A stretch of DNA of 64,000 bases from JBBRBB01 sp963830175 (GTDB lineage Bacteria; Bacteroidota; Bacteroidia; Chitinophagales; Chitinophagaceae), in contig CAWHKV010000002.1 of assembly GCA_963830175.1 (NCBI GenBank), forward strand, positions 1,054,001 to 1,118,000, given 5' to 3'. Positions within the stretch are counted from its first letter, which is position 1; each line of letters opens with the position of its first letter. Under the pieces are notes generated by a model. That model was not told where the DNA came from, ran no database searches, and was given only the letters and a program-made list of their open reading frames with translations. A program made the position numbers and the translations under genes. This document shows positions 43,817 through 54,596 of the stretch, one piece after another.

Positions 43817-46800
43817 TTAGAATTTTAAGTTCACCCCAAAATTTACAACGCGTTGGTTGGGATACACCTGGTTATACACCTCGGGGTCTACCCTGTTATA
43901 ATCTGCCCAGGTAACCAGATTAAGCGCATTTGCAAAAACCCGCATTGATGATACTTTAAGCCGGTTGGTGATTTTATAAGGTAGTGTGTAACCTATATCA
44001 ACATTTTTCAGGCGCAGGTAATCACCTGAGTGCATCCAGAAAGAATTGACATTGCCTCCAAAAAAAGGATTGATATCGTTGTTTGCATTAAATCCTGGTG
44101 TTAACCTCGGATAAGTTGCCTGGTCGGCAGTTTCCGGAGTCCACCTGCCAACTATATAACCAAAGGCCTGGCTTTGCCCGTTTTGGCCAAAAGATGGGTC
44201 GGTTAGGGAGTATACCCTGTTTTCAACGCCCTGGAAGAGAATGCTCATATCAAACCCCTTAAAGTTAAATCCGAAGGTTACGCCATAATATGTAAGTGGC
44301 TTGGTTGTGCCAATGGGTGCAATATCATATTCGTTAATCGTGCCATCGTTATTAAGGTCTTTTAATTTAATGTCGCCTGGCTGCAGGGTGTAGCCAGTTG
44401 AGGCTGCACTTGTTCGTGCTTCTTCTTCTGATTGAATAAACCCATCAGCAACATAACCGAATGGCATACCAACAGGTAAACCAGTACGAACCATCCACGG
44501 GTAAGGCTGTTCAATTTCATCCATATATAACACCTCGGTTCTTTCTATTGAAAGGTTGCCGGTAATAAAATAATGTAAATTCTTATAATTGTTTTGGTAG
44601 GTCAAAGAAAATTCATTACCCGTGTACCTGTTAACTCCAATATTTTCAATAGGATATTCTATACCTAAAATGGAGCTTCTTTTTCCGCGAAGCTGCATCA
44701 GGTCAAAATATTTGTTGTTGTAATATTCTGCGGTTGCCTGCAAATGATTGTTAAAAATTGCGAGGTCAATACCTACATTAACCTTATCAGCTTTCTCCCA
44801 CGAAACAAGCGGATTTGCCAGCCTGTTTTGCGCAATACCATTGGTTGAAGCCCTGTCTGGGCCAAAATTATAAACATCAAATGTTCCATTAGAAACATTG
44901 CCGCCAAGGTAATCGGTTCTCCAGGTAAAATATCCAATATTATCATTACCTGTTCTGCCATATGTTGCCCGAATTTTAGCCTGATTTAACCATTTAAATG
45001 AAGCATTTTCAACAAAAAAATTTTCCTGTGCAAGATCCCATCCCAACCCTGCTGCATAAAAAAATCCGAATTGGTTTCCTGGAGGATATCTGTCACTTCC
45101 ACCATAATTTAATACGCCTTCTATAAAATATTTCCGTGCAAAATCATAAGAGGTAGCGAGCGAAATATTCTGATTGGTTTTAGGTAGGTCAAATCCAAAA
45201 ATAGATTCGTACCTGTCGTAAAATAATTTTGTGCTCAGGTGATTTTTGGAATTAAAGTCATGATCATATCCAACGGCTGATTGCAAATACCAGAACTGCG
45301 CATTATTTGTAAAACTGAATGAATTGGATTGATCTCTCGTAGAGCCGAACCGTGTGTAAGTAGAGTCTCCGGCGGGTGATATTGCAAATTTAAAAGAAGG
45401 AACCTGGGAACTTCTATTAATAGTATTAGAGCCGTAAACTGAAAGGTTACTTTGTATTCTGCCCCAAAGGCCTTTTACCCATTCGTCAAATTTATAGGTT
45501 AGAACTACGTTTGCAACGATATCGCGGGCATAATCAATTACATAACCCGAATTGTTAACCATGCCATACAGGTTTCGGCTAAAGTTTTGTGAACCACCCA
45601 AAGAACCGTCCGGATTAAATACAGGATACGCGTTATTAGGTGTATTATATAATCCTGTAATAACGGCATCAGTCCCTGCACCCGGCTGATTGCCATCCTG
45701 TATTCGGGCAAATAACTGCAACTGGGTAGTGAAATATTTTGTTACGTTCACATCAATATTTGTATTTATGGTATACCGCTGAATTTGCGCGTTGGTATTA
45801 TAATCGGGATTATCATCCCTGAATAAGCCTTCCTGGTTAAGATAACTTAATCCCACGGAATAACGGGCAGTACTTCCTCCGCCGGAGAGGTTTAAATTAT
45901 AATTGCTGATCAGAGAATTCTTTTTAAGAATAGTGTTGAACCAGTTCACATCAGGATGTCCATAGGGATCAGTATGATTTCGGTATGCATCAAAATCTTC
46001 AAACTCATATGCAGGTCTCTGGTTGGTATTGTATAACGCTTCGTTATACAGATAAGCATATTGATAAGCAGGTAAAGGCTCCGGTAAACCCAATGGCGTT
46101 TGAATGCCCGCCTCTGCAGTAAATGAAACGTGGGGAGTGCCTGCAATCGGTTTTTTAGTAGTTACTAATATTGCTCCACGGGAACTGCGAATGCCCAGCA
46201 TCATTGCAGACAAACCGTCTTTTAAAACAGATATGGATTCAATATTTTCAGGGTCTATTGTAAATATGTCGCGCTGAACCCCATCTATCAGTGTTACGGG
46301 GTTTTGCCCTCTTAATCTTAACAGTACTTCGGTATTGTCGTTAGGTCCGGCCAGCCCACGAACAGGGTTTTCGCCACCAATTCCATTAAAAACAGTTATA
46401 GAACTTCCACTTTGAGAGGCTATACCCCTTGTTTGCTGCGTATACAAACCGGGGAGCCGTCCTGCCAATGCATGAGCATATAAAGGTGCGGGGGTGGTTG
46501 TAAGCTGATTGGTATAAACCGTTGCAATTGACCCAAGAGTTTTATCAGCAGCTTTGGTTTCATACAAAACATCTACTGAATCAGGGTGCTGCAAATATTT
46601 TTCAGAAAGCCGGGCTGATATATTTTTATTTACCTCTGTAACACTAATTTCCAACGAATAAAATCTGGGATGTGTAATAACAATAACAGCATTTGAAGGG
46701 AGCGTAATTTCAAAATTGCCTAAATCGTCTGTAAGCACGGGAGCGGAAGTACCATTTTTTATTGAGATTTCCGCATTTTGTAATGGATGCCCATAGTTAT

Positions 46801-46951
46801 CCAATACCAAACCTTTTGCCACGATAGGCACCTGGTAAGAGGCAGAATAATTATTTACCGGATGTGCGCTTGCCAACCTGCCTGACCCTGCAAGCAGGAT
46901 AAAGAGCAAAGCAGAAGATTTAATGAAGCAATTTTTTATTCTGGTTGTCAT
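43817..46951 (-). CDS. SusC-like TonB-dependent outer-membrane transporter (first)
   Basis: About 1044 residues from ATG 46951 (MTTRIKNCFIKSSALLFILL, signal peptide). A TTG further upstream would overlap the DUF4961 gene and is less likely. A regulatory-like domain (about 45-125, VAKGLVLDNYGHPLQNAEI) is followed by a plug with PVTLIDGVQRDIFTIDPENIESISVLKDG. The barrel ends in VVNFGVNLKF. The sequence before the plug lacks the usual VVVVGYG and reads VYTNQLTTTPAP, so it is a divergent member. It pairs with the SusD gene that follows at 19 bases. Confidence 0.9.
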   Translation of the reverse strand: MTTRIKNCFIKSSALLFILLAGSGRLASAHPVNNYSASYQVPIVAKGLVLDNYGHPLQNAEISIKNGTSAPVLTDDLGNFEITLPSNAVIVITHPRFYSLEISVTEVNKNISARLSEKYLQHPDSVDVLYETKAADKTLGSIATVYTNQLTTTPAPLYAHALAGRLPGLYTQQTRGIASQSGSSITVFNGIGGENPVRGLAGPNDNTEVLLRLRGQNPVTLIDGVQRDIFTIDPENIESISVLKDGLSAMMLGIRSSRGAILVTTKKPIAGTPHVSFTAEAGIQTPLGLPEPLPAYQYAYLYNEALYNTNQRPAYEFEDFDAYRNHTDPYGHPDVNWFNTILKKNSLISNYNLNLSGGGSTARYSVGLSYLNQEGLFRDDNPDYNTNAQIQRYTINTNIDVNVTKYFTTQLQLFARIQDGNQPGAGTDAVITGLYNTPNNAYPVFNPDGSLGGSQNFSRNLYGMVNNSGYVIDYARDIVANVVLTYKFDEWVKGLWGRIQSNLSVYGSNTINRSSQVPSFKFAISPAGDSTYTRFGSTRDQSNSFSFTNNAQFWYLQSAVGYDHDFNSKNHLSTKLFYDRYESIFGFDLPKTNQNISLATSYDFARKYFIEGVLNYGGSDRYPPGNQFGFFYAAGLGWDLAQENFFVENASFKWLNQAKIRATYGRTGNDNIGYFTWRTDYLGGNVSNGTFDVYNFGPDRASTNGIAQNRLANPLVSWEKADKVNVGIDLAIFNNHLQATAEYYNNKYFDLMQLRGKRSSILGIEYPIENIGVNRYTGNEFSLTYQNNYKNLHYFITGNLSIERTEVLYMDEIEQPYPWMVRTGLPVGMPFGYVADGFIQSEEEARTSAASTGYTLQPGDIKLKDLNNDGTINEYDIAPIGTTKPLTYYGVTFGFNFKGFDMSILFQGVENRVYSLTDPSFGQNGQSQAFGYIVGRWTPETADQATYPRLTPGFNANNDINPFFGGNVNSFWMHSGDYLRLKNVDIGYTLPYKITNRLKVSSMRVFANALNLVTWADYNRVDPEVYNQVYPNQRVVNFGVNLKF

Positions 46952-46999
46952 ATAGTTCTGGTTAGAATATAATCTGGAATTATTTTGCAATGAATAATT

Positions 47000-47997
47000 T
47001 TAATTGCATTTAAACTGGTATTTGAAAGGTTCAGTTGTATTACTGTAACCCACTTTATTATTTCCGGAAGCATCCATAAAATAATACTCCAATCTGTCAA
47101 TTTCCTGGCTGGAGTAAGGTTATAAAATTCAGCAGGCCAAAAATCTATGCGCCATTTATTTGTTTCGTACAGTATAAGCTTTGTGTCGGCGGATGCCTCA
47201 CATTTATCTATAATGGTGCCGTCGGTTAAATAGGCAATTGAACAGAAATAAATGGCAGTTTCATTATGCAGCGAAGAAGTATCTACAAACCCATCGTATT
47301 TAAAAGTAATAATATCGTCTTTTGTTGCATTGCTTGGTTCACCAATTCCGATTTGAGGATTACAAAAATCCTGAAGGTCCCCTACACCATCTACCACTTC
47401 AAGGCACTCTTTCCATGTGTTAGCATAGTAACCGGGGTCGGCATCTGATAATCCGTCTTCATTTTCACAAAATGCATAACCGGGTTTGTACTGCAAATTA
47501 TTGAGGCCGGTTTTGGTATTGATCGTTACGCTGCCTGTTGGGTCTGTTTGATTGGGCACAAAATAGGTTTGATCAGTCCAGAATACAACCCACTCCACAT
47601 CATCCAATAAATTAGGCCCTATTCCAAATTTTTGAAGAAACGCATCTTTCCAGGGAAGTCCCGTATAGGGCTCTTTCTGATCTGAAGGAATTTTACTCAT
47701 CGTTCCTTCACCAACGGTGCTGCGCATATACATTTTTGTATTATCATCACCCTTCCAGCTTTTGGGCATACATACGCCCACTACCAGTCGCTGATTTCTG
47801 TCGAAGTTTGTTGCCAGCCATTGTATGTTCATTACAGAGCGGGCAGTATCGCCTGCAGTAACGGTTACCGGCTGCTGAATACTTTGGATTACCGCAGTAC
47901 ATGCTGCAATAATCAATGCAACAGAAGTGATAAGAATAACTGTGGTAGCAATTTTTCTTTTGGCAATAAAGAATTTTTGTATGGCTTGCTTTGTCAT
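47000..47997 (-). CDS. DUF4961-type PUL protein, frame broken near the C-terminus
   Basis: The N-terminal hydrophobic segment IATTVILITSVALIIAAC is a lipobox-like membrane anchor. The mature part contains NFDRNQRLVVGVCMPKSWKGDD, LDDVEWVVFWTDQTY and GYAFCENEDGLSDADPGYYANTW, which fit DUF4961, a family coded next to SusCD in Bacteroidota PULs. The frame shifts after ARK near 47098-47104. In the next frame the protein ends LEYYFMDASGNNKVGYSNTTEP...FKCN at 47000, a plausible natural end of about 332 residues. Without the correction it would run into the SusC start. Function is unknown; surface glycan binding is inferred. Confidence 0.75.
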
Positions 47998-48003
47998 TTT
48001 TAA

Positions 48004-48435
48004 TTACTGAATTTTTGAGAAACTGTACACATAGGTGTTTGTTAAACAACCGGGGCTAAATGTAAAATCGAGGTTACGTTTACCTTTACTTACTGGGGTT
48101 GCTACGTTCGCCACCACCGTGTTTGTGCTGTCACTTCCTTTAAATGAAATGTGATAGGGATAAATTGGATCGTCTGCTGACCATGTACCCCCGCTATTTA
48201 TTACAAATGGAATGTCATTATTTTCCAATGTATAGGTTTCATCGCTGTTCAGGTTTAGCCTGAAGCCCGTAGTATCTATGTAAGGCGTAATATCAACGCT
48301 GTTGCGCACAACCTTAAGTAATGCCCATTTTCCCACAAGGTCTTTTACCGGTTCTTCGGGAACCACATCTTTTTGCTTTTGGCATGCAACCATAAAAACC
48401 AAACTGCACATTAAAAACATTTTTATCAGTTTCAT
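48004..48435 (-). CDS. DUF5004-type lipoprotein of the PUL
   Basis: About 143 residues from ATG 48435 (MKLIKMFLMCSLVFMVAC, lipobox VAC). The mature domain is a lipocalin-like small barrel: VGKWALLKVVRNSVDIT, FRLNLNSDETYTLENNDIPFVINSGGTWSADD, then CLTNTYVYSFSKIQ at the end. DUF5004 proteins are regularly found with SusD and DUF4961, as here (6 bases before DUF4961 and 19 bases after SusD). The ligand is unknown. Confidence 0.75.
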   Translation of the reverse strand: MKLIKMFLMCSLVFMVACQKQKDVVPEEPVKDLVGKWALLKVVRNSVDITPYIDTTGFRLNLNSDETYTLENNDIPFVINSGGTWSADDPIYPYHISFKGSDSTNTVVANVATPVSKGKRNLDFTFSPGCLTNTYVYSFSKIQ

Positions 48436-48454
48436 ACTAATATTTTTCAATTAA

Positions 48455-50204
48455 TTAATAACCGGGGTTTTGTAATAAGTCGGGTGATTTAGCGGTTTCT
48501 GATTGAGGTAAGGGCCACAGATACATCGCTGTTCTAAAATTATGATCTCTTACATCTACCACATTATAAACATAGGTTGAAGTACTGTTATCTATGGTTA
48601 TTTTCATCCCGGTCATAGTTTTATTTTCGGTTATTTCAGCAATTTTCCACCGCCTTACATCCCAGAAACGGTGTTCTTCAAATGCAAGTTCTACCTGCCT
48701 TTCGTGCTGAATAACTTTTCTCATTTCATCTTTCGATAAACCCAGTGGAAGTGCAAATGGAGACAATCCTGCGCGGTACCGGATGCTGTCTACTGCATCA
48801 TAAACCTCCTGCGTTGGGCCCTGGTATTCGTTCAGCGCCTCCGCATACATTAATAAAACATCTGCATAGCGAATAAGCGGGTAACATCTTTTGGTATCTG
48901 TAATCCATTCTGGACGTACATCATCTTTACACATTTTATTTGTATAATAACCTGTTGGAGTGCCATTCCCAAACCCATCTCCATTTGGTTCGCCAACATA
49001 GGTATATACAGGATATAAGGTACTGCTTACCTGCCCGTCGGCGATTTTAGAACCGTTTCTTGTTGCCGTATAATCGAGGCGTGGGTCGCGGTTAGTATAA
49101 GGATCCTGTGGATTGTATCCTGAATTGGGATCGGTGATATCTAAACCATTATTCATCTGGAATGCATCTACCAGGTTTTGGTATACCCAGGATCCGGAAG
49201 TACTGCTGCCACCGCGGCTTGGCGGACGCCATAAATTTTCAAAATCGCGGTTGTTATTAAGCATTCGCAGAAAAATAAATTCGTCATTAATTCTTTGGGT
49301 AAAAAGGGAATAAAAACCGTAGCCGGGTTTAACCGTATTGTTTACATAAATATGATATACCTGAAGGTCAATGATCGCTTTTGCAGCATCTGCAGCGAGT
49401 TTCCAGCGATTGGCATCGTAACTGGCAAAACCGGTAAGGGAGCGCAGGGGCTCATCAGTAGCAATCTGTCCGCCATTAAATAAAGGGCTTGCAGCATATA
49501 ATAAAACACGTGCTTTTAAACCCATGCATGCGCCTTTTGTTATTCTGCCATAATCTAACCCATTGTAGCTGGATGATACAAGGTTTAATGCAGAGTCGCT
49601 CTGAGAAATAATGTAGTTTACACACTCTTCGTAAGTATTTCTTGTAGTTTTTATTTCATCGCTAATATCGTAAACAGTGTTGCCAATTAATGGAATACCT
49701 CCATAATGTTTTAATAATAAGGAATAGTACCATGCTCTTAAAAACATAGCCTCTCCCCTGGTGCGGGCTTTTAAAAATTTATTGAAGGGAATGGTATCTT
49801 TCCGGGAAGGATCTGCTGAAGCGCCATCTAAATGAAACAGGAACTGATTAACAGCCCTTATTTGGGCATAACAAATATTCCATGCATCTGTACTAATGCT
49901 ATAAGCGCTAACCGAGCCAGATGCAAACTGGTTATATGTTGTTATTGTAGTGGAACTTGGACCTTCAGCCTCGTCTGTACAAGCTTCAAGCCCTGCGCGC
50001 CCCGAAAACCGGGCGGGATCAAAACTAAAACCTATGCCTGTATATATCTGTGAAATAGTCCATAGAGAGTGCACTGTCTGAAAATACAGATTCTTCATTT
50101 AAACTAGAGGTTTCTGTTTGCTCCAGAAAGCCTCCGTTTTTCGTACACGATGTAACCAGGGCTGTAAAACCAACAACCAAGAGCAGAGGCCATAATTTTT
50201 TCAT
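48455..50204 (-). CDS. SusD-like lipoprotein (first), frame broken near residue 50
   Basis: Restored length is about 583 residues. It starts at ATG 50204 with MKKLWPLLLVVGFTALVTSC (lipobox), then NGGFLEQTETSSLNEESVF. The frame breaks at a TATATACA stretch near 50043-50055: YFTDIY continues in the other frame as TGIGFSFDPARFSGRAGLEACTDEAEG. Later SusD landmarks are ARTRGEAMFLRAWYYSLLLKHYGGIPLI and ERQVELAFEEHRFWDVRRWKIAE, and the end is DLLQNPGY. It leads the group SusD-DUF5004-DUF4961-SusC. The SusC that would normally precede it is absent. Confidence 0.88.
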
Positions 50205-50570
50205 ACGATTACAAGTTTTCAACATAGAAAACAATATTGCTATTAAATATATTATTAATGTTGGCTGCAAGCACCATTCAGATCCATGGGAAAAGAGAGA
50301 CAAGCACAACCTATTTGTCACATCTTACCGCCACCACCACTATTTTACCTGATAATTTTTAGGCAATTATTAAATTAAAAAGCAATCTATCAGAAGGCTG
50401 GCAAAACTACTGTTGCAAAATAATTGGCAAGAACTATCAAAAAATCAAATAATATAATATGTTGATAAATACTTAGACAAACTGCAGATGAAATCTGCTG
50501 TTTAGACTTTAAAATATTATAAATAAAAAACCCCCGTATAAATACAGGGGTCGATAAACATTCAGTTTTT
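50205..50570. other. 366-base region between PUL sub-clusters
   Basis: AT-rich. It holds the terminator of the right-hand PUL genes (50521-50552) and must hold the leftward promoter of the SusD group. No obvious TAnnTTTG box in good position, no open frame and no repeat are seen. Confidence 0.45.
50521..50552 (-). terminator. Terminator after the right-hand PUL genes
   Basis: On the minus strand CCCCTGTA pairs with TACGGGGG around loop TTTA and is followed by TTTTTTATTT. It lies about 20 bases after the stop of the T9SS protein gene. Confidence 0.85.
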
Positions 50571-51678
50571 TTAGTGAATAGAAACTTTTATTGACTCTTT
50601 CAAATTATCTGATATTACCTGTAGCAGGTAGTTGCCAGGCACAGGCTTATTCTTTATGTTTAACCTGAAAACGCCTTGTGAATTTTCTGTAACAACTTCA
50701 TTTATTATTACAGCTCCGTTCATATCAATCAGCATGGCAGTAACCTTACCATTTTTATTGCTAAGGGTAAAATTTATCATGTTACTTGCAGGATTCGGGT
50801 ACACGGTGGCAATTACATTAACCATATTCATTGAAACCATTTTTACCAGTTTCATTAGATCTTCCATCAAGGTCAAATTGCTTAATGCGGTAGTAATTAT
50901 TTCCACTTTGCGGGTTGTAATCGTACACCAAATAATCGTGTGGTTGCGTAGTATTGCCATAGCCATTTTGTGTGGCAATCACCTTCCAATTATTTCTTCC
51001 GTCATTACTCCGAAGAATTTCAAAATGGTCGTTATTATGCTCGGTGGCCGTTGTCCATAAAATTTTAACCCTGTGGCCATGTTGCATAGCATTAAAGGCA
51101 CTTATTTGAACGGGCAACGTACTATTGGCAGTAACTAATATAACCGGTGACGGATAGCCAATACCACTTACCCGTAGGTAATGATTGGTGCTATTAAAAA
51201 ATGATGCGGTAGGTTTTATAACCCACTCCATTTCTGTTTTGGTTTTAGCGGGTAAAATAAACAACGGTTGTTCTTCTGAAATTACTTCCCGTCCCTTTAT
51301 GAAAGGAAGGTCGGACATACCTGACAGTTGCCTCGTTGTTTCCTTCCCGTCTTTGCCTGCTTCACTAAACCCTGCGAGCATAAATGCCCCCACTTCTGAA
51401 TTTGCTGACACTTTAACCCATTTGCCTGTTTCCTCGCAGGAATCTTCCAATAATAAACTTACCGGCAGGTTTATTAACCCTTCATTAAAAAGCTCTATAC
51501 GAAGCCTTACATTTTCGTAATTATATAATTCAGGGGCATTGTTTTCCGGGGCTAACCAGGTTGATGCAAAAGTAATTTTAGTGTCTGATCTCATGCGCCA
51601 GTTACCCTGAAGTACCTGCTGAGAAAAACCCGAAATAAAAAAGGTTATGAAAAGGGTAAATAATACCATTCTTTTCAT
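50571..51678 (-). CDS. T9SS-exported protein with WRMR/WRWR N-terminal module, frame broken
   Basis: Restored about 368 residues from ATG 51678 (MKRMVLFTLFITFFISGFSQ, signal peptide). An N-terminal module (about 21-175) starts VLQGNWRMRSDTKITFASTWLAPEN and is paralogous to those at 51740-52852 and 54597-57157. It is followed by the linker LPVQISAFNAMQHGHRVKILW...NNDHFEILRSNDG common to T9SS proteins. The type A sorting domain begins ATVYPNPASNMINF and ends ESIKVSIH. The frame breaks near 50841-50850: removing one base joins SNET to KMVSMNMVNVIATVYPN, which matches the paralogue. No catalytic motif is seen. Confidence 0.78.
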
Positions 51679-51739
51679 AACCTTATATTTTGAAAGTGAC
51701 ATTGGATAATTTAAAACAAAAACCGAGAATCAGTGCAAA

Positions 51740-52852
51740 TTATTGTACTGAAACCCGAATACTTTGGTCTAAATTTTCACCTCTTAATTGCAGTATGTAA
51801 GTACCCGGTGCAGGCTTGCCTTTCAGGTTTAACCTGTAGCTTCCCTGGCCGTTAACTGAAATAACTTCTTTATGGGCAACACCGCCTTTCATGTCTACCA
51901 ATAAAGCTGTTACATTTCCGCTATAATTATTCAGCGTAAAGTTAATTGCATCCCTTACCGGATTTGGATATACACTGGCAATTGCTTTCAGCAACTTCAT
52001 TGAAACCATTTTAATTTCAGTTTCTTTTGCCTTACCATCAAAATCGTATTGTTTAATACGGTAGTAATTATTTCCGTTTAATGGACTGTTATCATATGCG
52101 GTGTAAGAATGAGACTGGGTTGTGGTGCCGCTTCCTTTTTGGGTGGCAACAACCTTCCAGTTGTTTTTACCATCGCTGCTGCGGAGAATTTCAAAACGGT
52201 CATTATTCTGCTCTGATGCGGTTGACCAGGCTATTTTTACACGGTTACCATCTGGCGCTACATTAAAGCTTGAGAGGGTAATTGGTAATGATCCTCCTGT
52301 TATTAAAGATATAATAGTGCCCGGGTAATCAACCGAACCCGACAATCTGAAATAATATACGGTATTAGGCTGCAGGTTACCTGTAGGTTTTAAAACCCAT
52401 TCAAATTCTGTTTTGGTAGTAATGGGTAGTGAATAAGAATAGGTATCTGAAGACACTAATACCAATCCCGGTTTAAATGGATTTGTAGACATGCCCACTA
52501 ACTGGTTTGTCGTCGCTTCCATATCTGATACAAAAGGACTTGAACCGGCAAGCATAAAAGCATTTGTAGTTGAGGTGCTTGTTATGGGTGTCCAAACTCC
52601 ACTACCTGCAACAGAATCTTCAAGAATATTATTATTAAAATCAAACGGATCTGCATCATCATTATAAATTTCCATGCGCAACCTAAGGTTAGCCATGGAA
52701 GTAATGATTGGTGCGGTATTTTCATCAGCTATCCATGTGGCTGTTGTTTCAGTGCCATCATCTGACCTCCATCGCCATGCGCCCTGTTGCAGGTTCGCGA
52801 AAACCTGGCTGCATGCAATGGAAAGAAATGCAATGAGTAAAACTTTTTTCAT
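51740..52852 (-). CDS. T9SS-exported protein with WRWR N-terminal module
   Basis: 370 residues from ATG 52852 (MKKVLLIAFLSIACSQVFA, signal peptide); an ATG 11 codons upstream adds only a basic stretch. The N-terminal module (about 20-190) begins LQQGAWRWRSDDGTETTATW and ends NTVYYFRLSG. Then come the T9SS-associated linker LPITLSSFNV...NNDRFEILRSSDG, a sorting domain from ASVYPNPVRDAINF, and the end DQSIRVSVQ. It is intact and serves as the reference for its two frame-broken paralogues. No enzyme residues are recognised. Location between PUL genes suggests a surface glycan-binding role, which is inference. Confidence 0.82.
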   Translation of the reverse strand: MKKVLLIAFLSIACSQVFANLQQGAWRWRSDDGTETTATWIADENTAPIITSMANLRLRMEIYNDDADPFDFNNNILEDSVAGSGVWTPITSTSTTNAFMLAGSSPFVSDMEATTNQLVGMSTNPFKPGLVLVSSDTYSYSLPITTKTEFEWVLKPTGNLQPNTVYYFRLSGSVDYPGTIISLITGGSLPITLSSFNVAPDGNRVKIAWSTASEQNNDRFEILRSSDGKNNWKVVATQKGSGTTTQSHSYTAYDNSPLNGNNYYRIKQYDFDGKAKETEIKMVSMKLLKAIASVYPNPVRDAINFTLNNYSGNVTALLVDMKGGVAHKEVISVNGQGSYRLNLKGKPAPGTYILQLRGENLDQSIRVSVQ

Positions 52853-53087
52853 AACGTTATGTTTTTTATTTTTTAAAAATCTCACCTATCAAAAGGTTTT
52901 CTTAGTTTGTTTATGGACAGGTGTTTTTGCTATACAATATTACTGAATTCCATTAATGAAATAATTTATTTTTAATGTGTTTTTTGCGAATTTATCCACC
53001 TAAATATTCAATTTTCAGCAGGCAACTTTATAGCTCTTTTTTAAAGTTTACGACCTCTTCAACAAAGTTTGAGATTAGAAAAATTGA

Positions 53088-54578
53088 TTATTCCGTGGCG
53101 TTAACAGACCGGTTTATAACGGCATTTAAACTTCCGGCTGCTAAGGGAACCTTTTTATTTAAGAAATTAACCGGCATTTTATAAAATCCTACGATCCCCT
53201 GCCCCGATGAATTCCTGATACAGGGGGAGCCACCAACTAAATGTCCATAAAAAGACAAATTTGATATTAAAGCTGGCTTGTTTAGCGTGAGAATAATTGC
53301 TGAACCATTTACTTCACCATTTGTTACGAATACATTTTCCTCATGGGTTGCAAAGTCATTTTCCGTTCCCGGCTCCCACACAAGGCCGTCTTGCTTATCC
53401 TTAAATTGTAGGGTAACTTTATCGGGGGCAGTTTGAACTATACTTTCTACAAATGGTGACTGAATATTGCGAACCACGGGAGAAGGATGGAGATAGTTAT
53501 CTATCATAGCAAACAACTGGTCACCAATTAATTTATACCCATCATCGTAGGTATAGTGACACCAGGCACCCGGACCAAGATGTTTTAAACCATTTGTTGC
53601 AAGAATGGAGGTTTGTGGCAGTTCCATGTATAATTCCCTGTGCGCTTCCGCAATTTTGCAGGATGCTTCTGCATCTGCCAGGCAGGATAATTTTGTTTGA
53701 ATTATAAATAACCTTTGAAAATTTTTATAATCAGATTTCCAGTCATTATATAATTTTTTAAAACTTTCTTTATAAGCTTCTACGCTGTTGCCAGGGTTTG
53801 AATCACTTTCTCCCTGGTACCAGAAAATTGCCCGAATGCTGTTTTGAAATCCTGTTCCTACTACCCTTTGTTTTAAGAGCAAATAATTGTTTGTGGTGCC
53901 CGGGTAATCTTTCAGAAAATAATTTATGGGTTGCCCTCCATTCGCGCCATTAAATATTACGATGGGTATTTTTTCTTTATCCATTAATAACCGTGCAAGC
54001 CTTAGCCCCCATTGTCCGGCATTTCCGTTTACATATTGTTCAACATCGCCATTTGCAGTGTACCATTTTTGCCGGTATCCACCACTGGCAGAACCCCATA
54101 CTCTTATAAAGGTGCTTTGATTTTCGGGGTTGCTGGGAAAGCCTCCAAACCTGCCGGCAACAGCATTCGACTGCCCCTGTATAATAAAGGCCTCCCCTGC
54201 CAATAATGAATCGGCAGTTTCCAGCAACACTTCATCATTATTATTTACTCCAAATACTTCCAGCCGGTAATTTGCCAGCTCCGCCTTTATAGAAATATTG
54301 AATAAGAAAGGTGCAGCATTTCCACTTAAATCAAGCGATTGATCATACTGTTGTTGCAGGACATTTTCCCTATATTTTTTTATACGGATAGATGCATAAG
54401 CATTATTGAATACCATGCCTTTAATAACCGCATTACCGGTGTTTGTTTTGACGTTTCTGGGGTAAACCTGCTTATGAAGTGGCAGCGTTATAAATTCAAC
54501 ATTTTCTTCTGCAATTGAATTAGCATGCGAGCCATAACAGGTTAACACGCAGAACACAAGTAATATTAGTTGTCTCAT
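53088..54578 (-). CDS. SGNH/SASA-type carbohydrate acetylesterase
   Basis: 496 residues with signal peptide (MRQLILLVFCVLTCYGSHA). The nucleophile serine lies in FIIQGQSNAV, and block III is FWYQGESDSNPG. The C-terminal histidine is probably in LGPGAWCHYTYDD. An N-terminal Ig-like domain (about 45-125) precedes the esterase fold. A C-terminal beta domain (about 365-470) follows. Such enzymes remove O-acetyl groups from polysaccharides outside the cell. It has no T9SS sorting domain. It is placed 18 bases after the propeller-type T9SS protein gene on the same strand and is a PUL member. Confidence 0.82.
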   Translation of the reverse strand: MRQLILLVFCVLTCYGSHANSIAEENVEFITLPLHKQVYPRNVKTNTGNAVIKGMVFNNAYASIRIKKYRENVLQQQYDQSLDLSGNAAPFLFNISIKAELANYRLEVFGVNNNDEVLLETADSLLAGEAFIIQGQSNAVAGRFGGFPSNPENQSTFIRVWGSASGGYRQKWYTANGDVEQYVNGNAGQWGLRLARLLMDKEKIPIVIFNGANGGQPINYFLKDYPGTTNNYLLLKQRVVGTGFQNSIRAIFWYQGESDSNPGNSVEAYKESFKKLYNDWKSDYKNFQRLFIIQTKLSCLADAEASCKIAEAHRELYMELPQTSILATNGLKHLGPGAWCHYTYDDGYKLIGDQLFAMIDNYLHPSPVVRNIQSPFVESIVQTAPDKVTLQFKDKQDGLVWEPGTENDFATHEENVFVTNGEVNGSAIILTLNKPALISNLSFYGHLVGGSPCIRNSSGQGIVGFYKMPVNFLNKKVPLAAGSLNAVINRSVNATE

Positions 54579-54596
54579 GAATTTATATGATCATTA

